Assembly (NCBI GenBank): GCA_946623755.1
Contig: CAMORK010000008.1
Span: 1 to 56,267 of the forward strand
Direction: 5' to 3'
From: an uncultured Butyrivibrio sp.
GTDB taxonomy: Bacteria > Bacillota > Clostridia > Lachnospirales > Lachnospiraceae
Length of the DNA stretch: 56,267 bases
Shown: one piece after another, positions 10,135 through 17,738 of the stretch
Numbering within the stretch: the first letter of the stretch is position 1
Layout of the letters: each line of letters opens with the position of its first letter
Translations under genes and position numbers: made by a program
Notes under the pieces: model-generated
Told to the model about the DNA's origin: nothing
Database searches by the model: none
The model's input: the letters and a program-made list of their open reading frames with translations, nothing else

Positions 10135-10153
10135 AAAGAGCGGAGGGGAAAAC

Positions 10154-11167
10154 ATGAACAAGAAATTCGCACTGTTTTTCATATTGATGCTTCTGATCAT
10201 TTCAGGTGCTCTAACTCTCTATTTTATCGACAAACACGTTCCCATGAGTCCCACCGATTCCGGTAACACTCCAGGTAATATGCAAAACGGTGGTCTGTTT
10301 TTTGAAATGGACGACAAAGTTTATTTTTCAAATGCTTCTGACGATGGCTGCCTCTATTCCATGAACGTTGATGAGACCAGTCCCAAACGTCTCACCAGCA
10401 TGGGCGCCAAATATATAAGCGGAGCAAACGGATATCTTTATTTCTATATGGATTCCACCAGCAAATCCTCCAAGGTAACAGGTCTTGGAGCAGCCACCAG
10501 ACAGTACGGAATCTATCGCTGCAAGACTTCCGGCCGCGATCAGGTTTGTCTTGTCAGAGACTTCTGCGGAGAGACTCAGCTCTGCGGGGAGTATCTCTAT
10601 TATCAGATCAAGGACGCAAGCGGAGGAACTCTTCACAAGATAAAGTGCAACAAGAAAGACAATACCAAGGTGGCGGATGAACTCATTTCTCCGATGTGTT
10701 ACGACAATGGTATTATCTACTACACAGGAGTTACCAACGATCATGATATCCATGCACTTCTCACAAGAGATGGCGATATTTCAACTCCTGTAGTAAGCGG
10801 ATCTTATTTCTTCCCTGTAGTTCAGGACGGATATCTTTATTATCTCAATGGCACCTCCAACTACAGCATTTGGAGGACCAATCTCACCACCGGAGAACAG
10901 CAGCTGGTTACAGCAGACAGATGTGACTGCTTCACCATGGACAGGAATCACATCTATTACTCCTATTCCAATGCCATGAATCCATCTCTTCGCAGATGTG
11001 ATCTCGACGGCAGCAATAAACTTGTTTTATTCGAAGGCGTTGTCAACAGTATTAATGTGACAAGCCGTTATATCTATTTCAAGCAGTTTGGTAACGATGA
11101 TGTTTATTTTCACATTCCTGTAGATCTGTCGGCGCCGGCGTCGACGTTTGCAGTCATATCGGATTAA
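10154..11167 (+). CDS. DUF5050-type beta-propeller-like membrane-anchored protein
   Basis: A 337-aa protein with one N-terminal membrane segment (residues 5-26) and a short Pro/Ser/Asn-rich linker. The extracellular part is built of repeats of the type YLYFYMDS, GIYRCKTSGRD, YLYYLNGTSNYSIWRTN and SLRRCDLDGSN, each about 40-45 residues. That pattern matches DUF5050, a YWTD/TolB-like propeller family common in Lachnospiraceae. It may bind ligands or cell-wall partners, and no catalytic residues are evident. The start has GGAGGGG seven bases upstream. It is divergent from pheA and followed by a strong hairpin. Confidence 0.8.
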   Translation: MNKKFALFFILMLLIISGALTLYFIDKHVPMSPTDSGNTPGNMQNGGLFFEMDDKVYFSNASDDGCLYSMNVDETSPKRLTSMGAKYISGANGYLYFYMDSTSKSSKVTGLGAATRQYGIYRCKTSGRDQVCLVRDFCGETQLCGEYLYYQIKDASGGTLHKIKCNKKDNTKVADELISPMCYDNGIIYYTGVTNDHDIHALLTRDGDISTPVVSGSYFFPVVQDGYLYYLNGTSNYSIWRTNLTTGEQQLVTADRCDCFTMDRNHIYYSYSNAMNPSLRRCDLDGSNKLVLFEGVVNSINVTSRYIYFKQFGNDDVYFHIPVDLSAPASTFAVISD

Positions 11168-11172
11168 TGGCT

Positions 11173-11207
11173 TAAGCGCGTATTCTCTTTTTCAGGATAC
11201 GCGCTTA
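11173..11207. terminator. Long perfect hairpin between the DUF5050 gene and pyrB
   Basis: TAAGCGCGTAT (11173-11183) pairs perfectly with ATACGCGCTTA (11197-11207) across a 13-base loop. No T-tract follows on the plus strand, so it may be an inefficient terminator, an mRNA 3' end stabiliser, or a leader structure for pyrB. Confidence 0.5.
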
Positions 11208-11237
11208 CATTAAATATAAAAATAATAGGGAGAGAGT

Positions 11238-12158
11238 ATGAACAAATTAAGACACATGATGAATCCTCTGGACTTTTCTGTAGAGGAGCTGGAAGAGCTT
11301 TTTGATCTGGCGGGAGAAATCGAAAAGGATATGGACAGCTATGCCCACAAATGCGATGGCAAGATCCTTGCCACATGTTTCTATGAGCCAAGTACAAGAA
11401 CAAGGCTTTCTTTTGAGACCGCAATGCTGCGTCTTGGTGGCAAAACCCTGGGCTTTGCGGATGCTTCTAATTCATCGGCAGCCAAGGGCGAGAGCGTAGC
11501 CGATACAATAAGGGTAATCTCCTGCTTTGCTGATATCTGCGCCATGAGACATCCCAAGGAAGGTGCTCCGATGGTTGCAGCAACAAAGTCAAGCATTCCT
11601 GTGATCAACGCAGGCGACGGCGGACATCAGCACCCGACACAGACTCTTACAGACCTTCTGACTATAAGATCTTTATATGGCAAACTGGGAGATTTCACAA
11701 TTGGTCTTTGCGGAGATCTTAAGTTTGGCAGAACCGTTCACTCACTCATAAATGCCCTCAGCAGATACGAGGGAATCAGGTTTATCTTCATTTCACCAAA
11801 AGAACTGAGAGTTCCTGATTACATCACCGAGATGCTGACCCAGAAGAACATCCCCTACGAAGAAGTAATAAAGCTGGAAGATGTTATGCCTCAGCTTGAC
11901 TTCCTCTACATGACAAGAGTTCAGAAGGAACGTTTCTTCAACGAGGAAGACTACATCAGATTGAAGGACTTCTACATACTGAACAAAGAGAAAATGGCCA
12001 AGGCAAAAGTGAATATGTATATCCTCCACCCTCTCCCAAGGGTTAATGAGATATCCGTTGAAATAGATGATGACCCAAGAGCTGCATACTTCAAGCAGGT
12101 ACAATACGGCCTCTACGTCAGAATGGCACTTATACTCACACTACTCAATATCAAATAA
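11238..12158 (+). CDS. pyrB: Aspartate carbamoyltransferase catalytic chain
   Basis: A 306-aa enzyme that joins carbamoyl phosphate and aspartate to carbamoyl-aspartate, the committed step of pyrimidine synthesis. The carbamoyl-phosphate site [13 protein letters not shown] is near residue 50, followed by SAAKGES and the HPTQTLTD loop near 130. The aspartate-side loop HPLPRVNEI is at about 265. Length is normal. GGGAGAGAG is the ribosome binding site. The regulatory chain pyrI follows after 19 bp, so this is the allosteric, ATCase-holoenzyme type. The other pyr genes are not in the window. Confidence 0.97.
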   Translation: MNKLRHMMNPLDFSVEELEELFDLAGEIEKDMDSYAHKCDGKILATCFYEPSTRTRLSFETAMLRLGGKTLGFADASNSSAAKGESVADTIRVISCFADICAMRHPKEGAPMVAATKSSIPVINAGDGGHQHPTQTLTDLLTIRSLYGKLGDFTIGLCGDLKFGRTVHSLINALSRYEGIRFIFISPKELRVPDYITEMLTQKNIPYEEVIKLEDVMPQLDFLYMTRVQKERFFNEEDYIRLKDFYILNKEKMAKAKVNMYILHPLPRVNEISVEIDDDPRAAYFKQVQYGLYVRMALILTLLNIK

Positions 12159-12177
12159 AAATCCGGAGGAATAACTA

Positions 12178-12621
12178 ATGCTTAACATAGGAAAAATAGA
12201 GGAAGGCTTTGTTCTTGACCACATACAGGCAGGCAAGAGCATGCAGATATACAGACATCTTGGTCTTGATAAACTGGATTCCACAGTTGCCATAATCAAG
12301 AATGCCAAGAGTCAGGCAATGGGCAAAAAAGACATCTTAAAAATTGAATGTGATATCGATTCACTGGACCTTGATGTCCTCTCCTTCATCGATCACAACA
12401 TCACAGTCAATGTAATCAAAGACGGTGAGATCATCGAAAAAAGATCTCTCGTTCTCCCCAAAGAGATCACAGGAGTTATCAGATGCCACAATCCACGATG
12501 TATCTCCTCCATCGAGCAGGAACTTCCACAGATCTTCTATCTTGCCGATGAAGAAAAAGAGATCTATCGCTGCAAGTACTGTGATGAGAAATACTCTGAG
12601 AGCACAATAGATAAACTTTAA
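12178..12621 (+). CDS. pyrI: Aspartate carbamoyltransferase regulatory chain
   Basis: A 147-aa protein. The N-terminal allosteric nucleotide-binding domain includes MLNIGKIEEGFVLDHIQAGK. The C-terminal zinc domain has four cysteines in the pattern C-x4-C ... C-x2-C (CHNPRC and YRCKYC). It binds CTP, UTP or ATP and modulates PyrB. The ribosome binding site GGAGG lies six bases before the ATG. A Rho-independent terminator follows directly, so the operon is only pyrBI. Confidence 0.96.
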   Translation: MLNIGKIEEGFVLDHIQAGKSMQIYRHLGLDKLDSTVAIIKNAKSQAMGKKDILKIECDIDSLDLDVLSFIDHNITVNVIKDGEIIEKRSLVLPKEITGVIRCHNPRCISSIEQELPQIFYLADEEKEIYRCKYCDEKYSESTIDKL

Positions 12622-12637
12622 TGATGCAACGCAAAAA

Positions 12638-12674
12638 AGCGCCGGCTTCGGAATTCCAAAGCCGGTGCTTTTTA
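12638..12674 (+). terminator. Terminator of pyrBI
   Basis: AGCGCCGGCTT (12638-12648) pairs with AAGCCGGTGCT (12659-12669), with one G-T pair, and is followed by TTTTT. The preceding A-run makes it potentially bidirectional, so it may also end the minus-strand small gene at 12689. Confidence 0.85.
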
Positions 12675-12688
12675 ATGCTTTTCTTTAT

Positions 12689-12859
12689 TTACTTGATGTA
12701 ACCGTTTTGTCTGTTGTAAATATCCTCACGGTTCTTCTCACGACGCTTTTCCTCACCCCTTAGCATCTCCTGCATATAAGGATTGTCGTTGGACCCCGAG
12801 ACAGACAGAGGTCTTGTCTCATTGTTGATGTAGATGTCCTTTGAAGATTTTCCAAACAT
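12689..12859 (-). CDS. 56-aa charged small protein, unknown function
   Basis: A short open frame with a very strong ribosome binding site (GGGGAGGTG eight bases upstream of the ATG at 12859) and a stop at 12689-12691. The protein begins MFGKSSKDIYINNETRPLSV. It continues with a polar segment containing DNPYMQEMLRGEEK and a lysine/arginine/glutamate-rich helix (RREKNREDIYNRQ), ending NGYIK. It has no membrane segment or cysteines. I do not recognise the family. It sits opposite pyrBI, with which it could share the bidirectional terminator at 12638. Confidence 0.72.
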   Translation of the reverse strand: MFGKSSKDIYINNETRPLSVSGSNDNPYMQEMLRGEEKRREKNREDIYNRQNGYIK

Positions 12860-13002
12860 AGTAACACCTCCCCAGGTATTATATAGTCACTTATATTATA
12901 TCATATTTGGATGTTGTGAAGTATCTCAACTACTATTAAATGCGGATTGCTCCGCTTACGCTCTCTCAATCCTCAATAAACCCGGACTTGCTTTTACCTA
13001 TT

Positions 13003-13290
13003 ATCGGACTAGATGCAATAATTAAAGTGTTTAATCCGATGTTTTTTTATCAATTTCGGAAAATTTGAAATGACGAATAATGGAAAATCGGACTATGATA
13101 CTTATAGTTGTCGCTTAGTCCGATTCTTTGAATGAAATATTAATAAAATCGTAATAAAAACAGCTTTCTTATCGGACGTGTGATTATTTAGTGTAAAGTT
13201 AGTCCGATAATTATGTATCTGATCAATGTGAAAAACCATTTTTTTACAAAAAAGTCGGACTAAATAAGATTTTGAGAGTCTCAGGCCGAT
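13003..13290. repeat. Four phased 37-38 bp inverted-repeat elements (TCGGACTA family)
   Basis: Four elements lie at 13003-13040, 13087-13124, 13171-13208 and 13254-13290. Each starts with ATCGGACTA or a close variant and ends with its complement (TTAGTCCGAT in elements 2 and 3, TTAATCCGAT in 1, CAGGCCGAT in 4). The 18-20 bp inside each element and the 45-46 bp between elements are not conserved. Starts repeat at 84, 84 and 83 bp, close to eight helical turns. The best stem, in element 2, is 10 bp and perfect. This looks like a helically phased array of dimer binding sites, or a run of RNA hairpins. The function is unknown. The whole 12860-13500 interval holds no convincing protein gene. Confidence 0.8.
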
Positions 13291-13378
13291 GATGGTCCGT
13301 GAAATTCAATGCTGTTAATAGATTTCAATGATACCCCATAAAGTAAAGATATCACAATATACTTTGTCTACAGTCTGG

Positions 13379-13407
13379 CTCACGGATCACTGTCCGTGAG
13401 TTTTTTT
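13379..13407 (+). terminator. Orphan Rho-independent terminator
   Basis: CTCACGGA (13379-13386) and TCCGTGAG (13393-13400) form a perfect 8-bp stem with a 6-base loop followed by seven Ts. No plus-strand protein gene lies between the pyrI terminator and this site, so it probably ends an untranslated transcript or attenuates the lipoprotein gene at 13501. TCCGTGA at 13296-13302 could pair with its 5' arm as an alternative structure. Confidence 0.8.
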
Positions 13408-13500
13408 GTTGTAATATGATTTCATACATCTTTTAGGTTTATTTCCTGTGAAGTGGTGTAACATATATATTGTTGTGATTATTTCGAGGAGGAATGTGTT

Positions 13501-14013
13501 ATGAAAAGAAAACTTGTATTAGCTATGGCATGCTGCATGGTACTTGGTCTTGCTGGCTGTAGTTCTGAGGATAGCACAGAAAGCGAGGCTCAGAACGGAC
13601 TTCAGGTGGAGGAAGTCCCTGCTGCTGAAACATCTCAGCCAGAACAGGAACCTGCAAAAGAAACTACAGATGCATCACAGGATTCTGACAAGACTGAAAA
13701 TGCAGAAAAGGTCGAAAAGGCAGACCTTATCACAGAGGATCAGGCATGTGAAGCAGTTAAGAAATACTGCATTGAGGAATTCCCTGATCTTGCTGACATG
13801 GTTGATTCCGATGAATACACCATTTACTGGGAAGCGTCAACAACTGAAGATGGCGAAATCTGCGTTCTCTACAGGGCATATACCGGAGCTCTTATCCGTT
13901 ACTATGTAAATCCTGAAACCGGCGATACCTATGTGACAGAGCAGGTTCCGGGCATTATCGATGACGAACAGAAAACGGATGAAACTCTTAATGTAAAAGA
14001 CTATATAGAATAA
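13501..14013 (+). CDS. Lipoprotein with acidic linker, unknown function
   Basis: A 170-aa predicted lipoprotein. Its lipoprotein signal peptide ends at LGLAGC, so Cys-20 would be lipidated. A disordered Glu/Gln/Ala-rich linker (about 22-75) follows, then a C-terminal domain of about 90 residues. That domain contains ITEDQACEAVKKYC and later YYVNPETGDTYVTEQ, a helix-then-strand pattern resembling PepSY-like inhibitory domains; this similarity is tentative. It is anchored outside the cytoplasmic membrane. GGAGG lies eight bases upstream of the ATG. It stands alone between the orphan terminator and the symporter promoter. Confidence 0.75.
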   Translation: MKRKLVLAMACCMVLGLAGCSSEDSTESEAQNGLQVEEVPAAETSQPEQEPAKETTDASQDSDKTENAEKVEKADLITEDQACEAVKKYCIEEFPDLADMVDSDEYTIYWEASTTEDGEICVLYRAYTGALIRYYVNPETGDTYVTEQVPGIIDDEQKTDETLNVKDYIE

Positions 14014-14046
14014 CGCATAAATACTCATTTTTCCTTTCAACAATTC

Positions 14047-14075
14047 TTGACTAACACGCTTTAAAGCGTTACAGT
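14047..14075 (+). promoter_or_regulatory. Promoter of the symporter gene with embedded GCTTTAAAGC operator
   Basis: TTGACT (14047-14052) and TACAGT (14070-14075) are 17 bp apart. The spacer holds the perfect 14-bp palindrome ACGCTTTAAAGCGT (14056-14069). A protein bound there would block RNA polymerase. The same GCTTTAAAGC core occurs twice at the divergent ior/acyl-CoA synthetase promoters. Confidence 0.72.
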
Positions 14076-14108
14076 ATTAAATAGAATGTTTGTTGGAGGG
14101 AGAATTTT

Positions 14109-15656
14109 ATGATTATCAAAGCACTGTTACTGGTGGTGTTCTTTGCTGTGATGTTGACAATCGGCTTCATCTGCAGAAAGAACTCCACTGATGTCAATGG
14201 TTTCGTTTTGGGCGGAAGATCTGTTGGCCCCTGGGTTACAGCTTTTGCATACGGAACATCTTATTTTTCAGCGGTTATCTTCGTCGGTTATGCCGGACAG
14301 TTCGGATGGAAATATGGAATAGCATCCACCTGGGTCGGAATCGGAAATGCCCTTATCGGATCGCTTCTGGCATGGGTAATCTTAGGGCGTAGGACCAGGA
14401 TCATGACCCAGCATCTTAATTCCGCTACAATGCCTCAGTTCTTTGCAGCAAGATTTGGTGGAAGATCTCTTAAGATAGCAGCGTCTATCATTACCTTTAT
14501 ATTCCTGATCCCGTATACAGCATCACTGTATAACGGCCTTTCAAGACTTTTTGGTATGGCTTTTAACATCGACTATTCAATCTGCGTTATTGTTATGGCT
14601 GTTCTCACCGGAGTTTACGTTATTGCCGGCGGATACATGGCTACCGCCATCAACGATTTCATTCAGGGTATCATCATGCTGATCGGTATCTGCGCAGTTA
14701 TTTTATCCGTTCTTAACAGCCAGGGCGGATTTATTGCAGCACTCGATGGCCTTGCAAGGATAAGCGATGAGAGTGTTTCAACAACACCCGGTATATTCGC
14801 ATCTTTCTTTGGCCCTGATCCGCTTAACCTGCTTGGTGTAGTACTTCTTACATCTCTGGGTACATGGGGACTTCCTCAGATGGTTCAGAAGTTCTATGCG
14901 ATAAAGAGTGAGAGAGCAATCTCCAAGGGAACCATAGTTTCGACATTCTTCGCGTTTGTAGTAGCCGGCGGATGCTACTTCCTCGGCGGCTTTGGAAGGC
15001 TCTTTTCCGATAAGGTTGATATCGCAAACGGAGGATACGACTCAATTATTCCTACAATGCTTTCAGGTATGCCGGATCTGCTCATTGCGGTTGTGGTTGT
15101 CCTTGTTCTTTCAGCATCCATGTCAACCCTCTCATCACTGGTTCTTACCAGCAGTTCAACTCTGACCCTGGATCTTCTTAAGGGCCATGTTTACAAAGAA
15201 ATGGATGAAAAGAAGCAGCTCCTTATCATGAGAGCTCTCATAATTGTATTCGTTGCCATCTCAGTTGTTATTGCTATCATTCAGTACAAGCAGAACGTGA
15301 CCTTTATTGCTCAGCTCATGGGTGTTTCGTGGGGAGCACTGGCAGGCGCATTCCTTGCACCTTTCCTCTATGGACTGTACTGGAGAGGCACAACCAAGGT
15401 TGCTGTCTGGGTTAATTTCGTATTCTCAACAGTTGTGATGCTGGCTAACATGATGGTAAGAAGCAGCTTCCCTAAGCTTCTTCAGTCACCTATCAACGCC
15501 GGTGCATTCTGCATGCTGGCAGGACTTGTTATTGTTCCTGTGATATCTCTTTTCACAAAGAGACCGGATGCTGCGCTTGTGGATGGAGCCTTTGCTTGCT
15601 ACAACAAGGAAGTTATGGTTCATCAGAGCACGTCACTTTCAGACGACGAGGAGTAA
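14109..15656 (+). CDS. Sodium:solute symporter (SSS family)
   Basis: A 515-aa integral membrane protein with about 13 hydrophobic segments and the SSS-family pattern: FVLGGRSVGPWVTAFAYGTS near residue 35, an AGGYMATAINDFIQG segment near 175, and SASMSTLSSLVLTSSSTLT near 335, the Na+-site region. It imports an organic solute with Na+. The substrate (proline, pantothenate, carboxylate or other) cannot be read from sequence. The amidohydrolase gene starts 12 bp later, so the imported compound may be its substrate or precursor. GGAGGG precedes the ATG. Control by the GCTTTAAAGC operator is likely. Confidence 0.92.
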   Translation: MIIKALLLVVFFAVMLTIGFICRKNSTDVNGFVLGGRSVGPWVTAFAYGTSYFSAVIFVGYAGQFGWKYGIASTWVGIGNALIGSLLAWVILGRRTRIMTQHLNSATMPQFFAARFGGRSLKIAASIITFIFLIPYTASLYNGLSRLFGMAFNIDYSICVIVMAVLTGVYVIAGGYMATAINDFIQGIIMLIGICAVILSVLNSQGGFIAALDGLARISDESVSTTPGIFASFFGPDPLNLLGVVLLTSLGTWGLPQMVQKFYAIKSERAISKGTIVSTFFAFVVAGGCYFLGGFGRLFSDKVDIANGGYDSIIPTMLSGMPDLLIAVVVVLVLSASMSTLSSLVLTSSSTLTLDLLKGHVYKEMDEKKQLLIMRALIIVFVAISVVIAIIQYKQNVTFIAQLMGVSWGALAGAFLAPFLYGLYWRGTTKVAVWVNFVFSTVVMLANMMVRSSFPKLLQSPINAGAFCMLAGLVIVPVISLFTKRPDAALVDGAFACYNKEVMVHQSTSLSDDEE

Positions 15657-15668
15657 TACAAATACAAC

Positions 15669-16532
15669 ATGGTGATAGATATTCACACACATACATTTCC
15701 GGATAGGATTGCTGCCGGAGCATTAGATACTCTGAGCAGGGAAGCACATATAATACCTCATACAGATGGGACAATCAGCGGGCTACTCTCTTCCATGGAC
15801 GATGCTGACATTGATGTCGCAGTGGTGGTTCCTGTGGCGACAGATCCGTCACAAGTGGTGAAAGTCAATGATTCATCGCTAAGGAACAATGAGAAGTACT
15901 TCGATGGTCATGAATCCGGAAAAAGAAGAGTTCTATCCTTTGGCTGCATCCATCCCGAGTTTGAGGATTATCGAGCTGAGCTCAGAAGGATTGCAGAACA
16001 TGGAATCAAAGGTATCAAGCTTCATCCTGTTTATCAGAAATGTGATATAGATGATGTGAAGTTCCTTCGCATCATTGATTGTGCAGCGGAGAACGGGCTT
16101 ATTGTCATTACGCATGCGGGAATAGATATAGGATTTCCGGGTGTCGTGCATTGTTCGCCGCAGATGTGCAGAAATGTATGGGATAAGATTGGTGATTTTA
16201 AATTCATCCTTGCCCACATGGGTGGATGGACTAACTGGGATGAGGTTCCGGGTCTTTTGGCCGATACCGGAGTGTATCTTGATACATCCTTTTCTTCTGA
16301 ATATATTGAGCCAAATGGGGATGGATACTGGGACGACAAAGATACGAGGATGATGGACGAAGATCAGTACATGGAGATCATAAGAGCATTTGGTGTGGAG
16401 CGCATTTTATTTGGCTCCGACAGCCCCTGGACTGACCAAAAAAAGAGCAGGCAGTTTATTGAAAAACTGCCTTTATCTGAGAGCGAGCTAAAACTTGTTC
16501 TTGGTGGTAATGCAGAAAAATTAATATTTTAA
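15669..16532 (+). CDS. Amidohydrolase family protein (TIM-barrel metal-dependent hydrolase)
   Basis: A 287-aa protein of the Amidohydro_2 type, the family of aminocarboxymuconate-semialdehyde decarboxylase and related hydrolases. It has the metal-binding IDIHTHTFPDRI at the N-terminus, KLHPVYQ near 118, VITHAGIDIG near 145, ILAHMGGWTNW near 180 and the C-terminal LFGSDSPWTD aspartate. The reaction may be hydrolysis or decarboxylation of a small carboxylate (inference). It is co-transcribed with the symporter. The nearest GAGGAG overlaps the symporter stop and is 15 bases from the ATG, a bit far, so coupling is possible and the GTG at 15672 is an alternative start. Confidence 0.88.
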   Translation: MVIDIHTHTFPDRIAAGALDTLSREAHIIPHTDGTISGLLSSMDDADIDVAVVVPVATDPSQVVKVNDSSLRNNEKYFDGHESGKRRVLSFGCIHPEFEDYRAELRRIAEHGIKGIKLHPVYQKCDIDDVKFLRIIDCAAENGLIVITHAGIDIGFPGVVHCSPQMCRNVWDKIGDFKFILAHMGGWTNWDEVPGLLADTGVYLDTSFSSEYIEPNGDGYWDDKDTRMMDEDQYMEIIRAFGVERILFGSDSPWTDQKKSRQFIEKLPLSESELKLVLGGNAEKLIF

Positions 16533-16578
16533 GCGTGCTATAATGGTGACTGTACTAAAGCAATGAGGAGAAATGTCT

Positions 16579-17553
16579 ATGAACAGAAAACTTGTAGCTA
16601 TGATCACAGCCACATCACTTATAGCAGTATCGTTATCAGCCTGCGGCAAGAATACTGCAGATACAGATAATGCACCTGAGAGTGCCACAGCAGAGAGCAG
16701 CATTGAGGGTGCAGAAGGCAGCACAGAGGCCTCAAATGAAGGCGAGAGCATTTCCGATGAAACCCAAGAAGATAAGCCCATCACGATCGTGACTCACCCC
16801 GTAAGCTGTGAGGTTTCGGGAAAAGAGGCTGCTAACGGCAGCTACCCTGAAATTGTGATGACTCCGGAGTTTTCAGGCCAGTACTTAAATCTCTTTTCCG
16901 AAGTCTATGATCTTAACGCATATTGGAAAGACTCAGTTAAATACAGCGTCGGTGAGTACGGCTACTATCAGATGGACAGTGGCGAGCCGATTGAGAATCC
17001 ATACTCATCTGAGATTACGGCAGATGTAGTAAGGGCGGACGATGCGCTCTTTTCCGTTATGGTAAGTTACTATGACTACTCCGGCGGAGCCCATCCGAAT
17101 CACAGCACAGGTTCTGTCAATATTGATCCTGCCACCGGCAAAACGCTTGAGATTAAAGAGGTTATTAATGACAGCGCCGCTGCGGCCAAGGCAATCAAGG
17201 ATGAGCTATACGCCGCATACCCTGATCTTGTAAGTGAGTTTGATTCCTTCATCTATCTTGAGGAGGGCGAAACCATTCTTGATGTTTATGAAGCCAAGCT
17301 TGACAATGATCTCTACACCTGGACCATTGATTCAGAGGGCATGAGAGTCTACTTTTCACCCTACGAAATGGCATCATACGCTGCCGGATATCAGGAGATT
17401 CTTTTACCGTTTGATAAATATCCTGATCTGATAAAGGCTGAGTATATTCCGACAAGTGACCTTGACAAAGAGGCCATGGTGGGAACAAGAGAGACTGAAA
17501 AAGAGATGGTTACTGCTTCTGAGCCTCACTATGAGGAGGATGAAAACGGCTAA
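16579..17553 (+). CDS. Lipoprotein with DUF4163/DUF3298 (RsiV/PdaC-like) domain
   Basis: A 324-aa predicted lipoprotein with the signal ending LSLSAC (Cys-20). A low-complexity Ser/Glu/Ala linker runs to about residue 75. A DUF4163-like region contains VSYYDYSGGAHPNH, and the DUF3298 part at about 170-275 contains WTIDSEGMRVYFSPYEMASYA, quoted here only in part of its length. This domain pair is known from extracytoplasmic RsiV-type anti-sigma and PdaC-type wall proteins and can bind lysozyme or glycan. GAGGAG is eight bases before the ATG at 16579 but only two before the ATG at 16573, so the later start is chosen. No sigma factor gene is adjacent. Confidence 0.82.
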   Translation: MNRKLVAMITATSLIAVSLSACGKNTADTDNAPESATAESSIEGAEGSTEASNEGESISDETQEDKPITIVTHPVSCEVSGKEAANGSYPEIVMTPEFSGQYLNLFSEVYDLNAYWKDSVKYSVGEYGYYQMDSGEPIENPYSSEITADVVRADDALFSVMVSYYDYSGGAHPNHSTGSVNIDPATGKTLEIKEVINDSAAAAKAIKDELYAAYPDLVSEFDSFIYLEEGETILDVYEAKLDNDLYTWTIDSEGMRVYFSPYEMASYAAGYQEILLPFDKYPDLIKAEYIPTSDLDKEAMVGTRETEKEMVTASEPHYEEDENG

Positions 17554-17738
17554 TTCCACGCAGTGAACAATGAGGGCAGCATACAACACGGCTTACGAGT
17601 TCAAGATATCGACTTATTAAAAATATTATTGTTTTTTAATACATTTAGCATTCCAAATAACGTACAATTTTAGTGTGGATTACTATGTGAACTGCTGCGC
17701 CAAAATGGATTTATTAGGCGTATAAACGGAGAAAATAC

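Noticed and set aside
12942..12957. CGGATTGCTCC-type short motif also seen at 25137-25152
   Set aside because: Two imperfect copies of about 15 bp are too few to call a repeat family from this window alone.
12834..13025. Plus-strand 63-codon frame between the small gene and the repeat array
   Set aside because: It starts inside the antisense 56-aa gene, runs over repeat element 1, lacks a ribosome binding site and has no protein-like character.
13003..13290. CRISPR array reading of the regularly spaced repeats
   Set aside because: CRISPR repeats are near-identical over their full length. Here only the 9-10 bp ends are conserved, the centres differ, and no cas genes are present.
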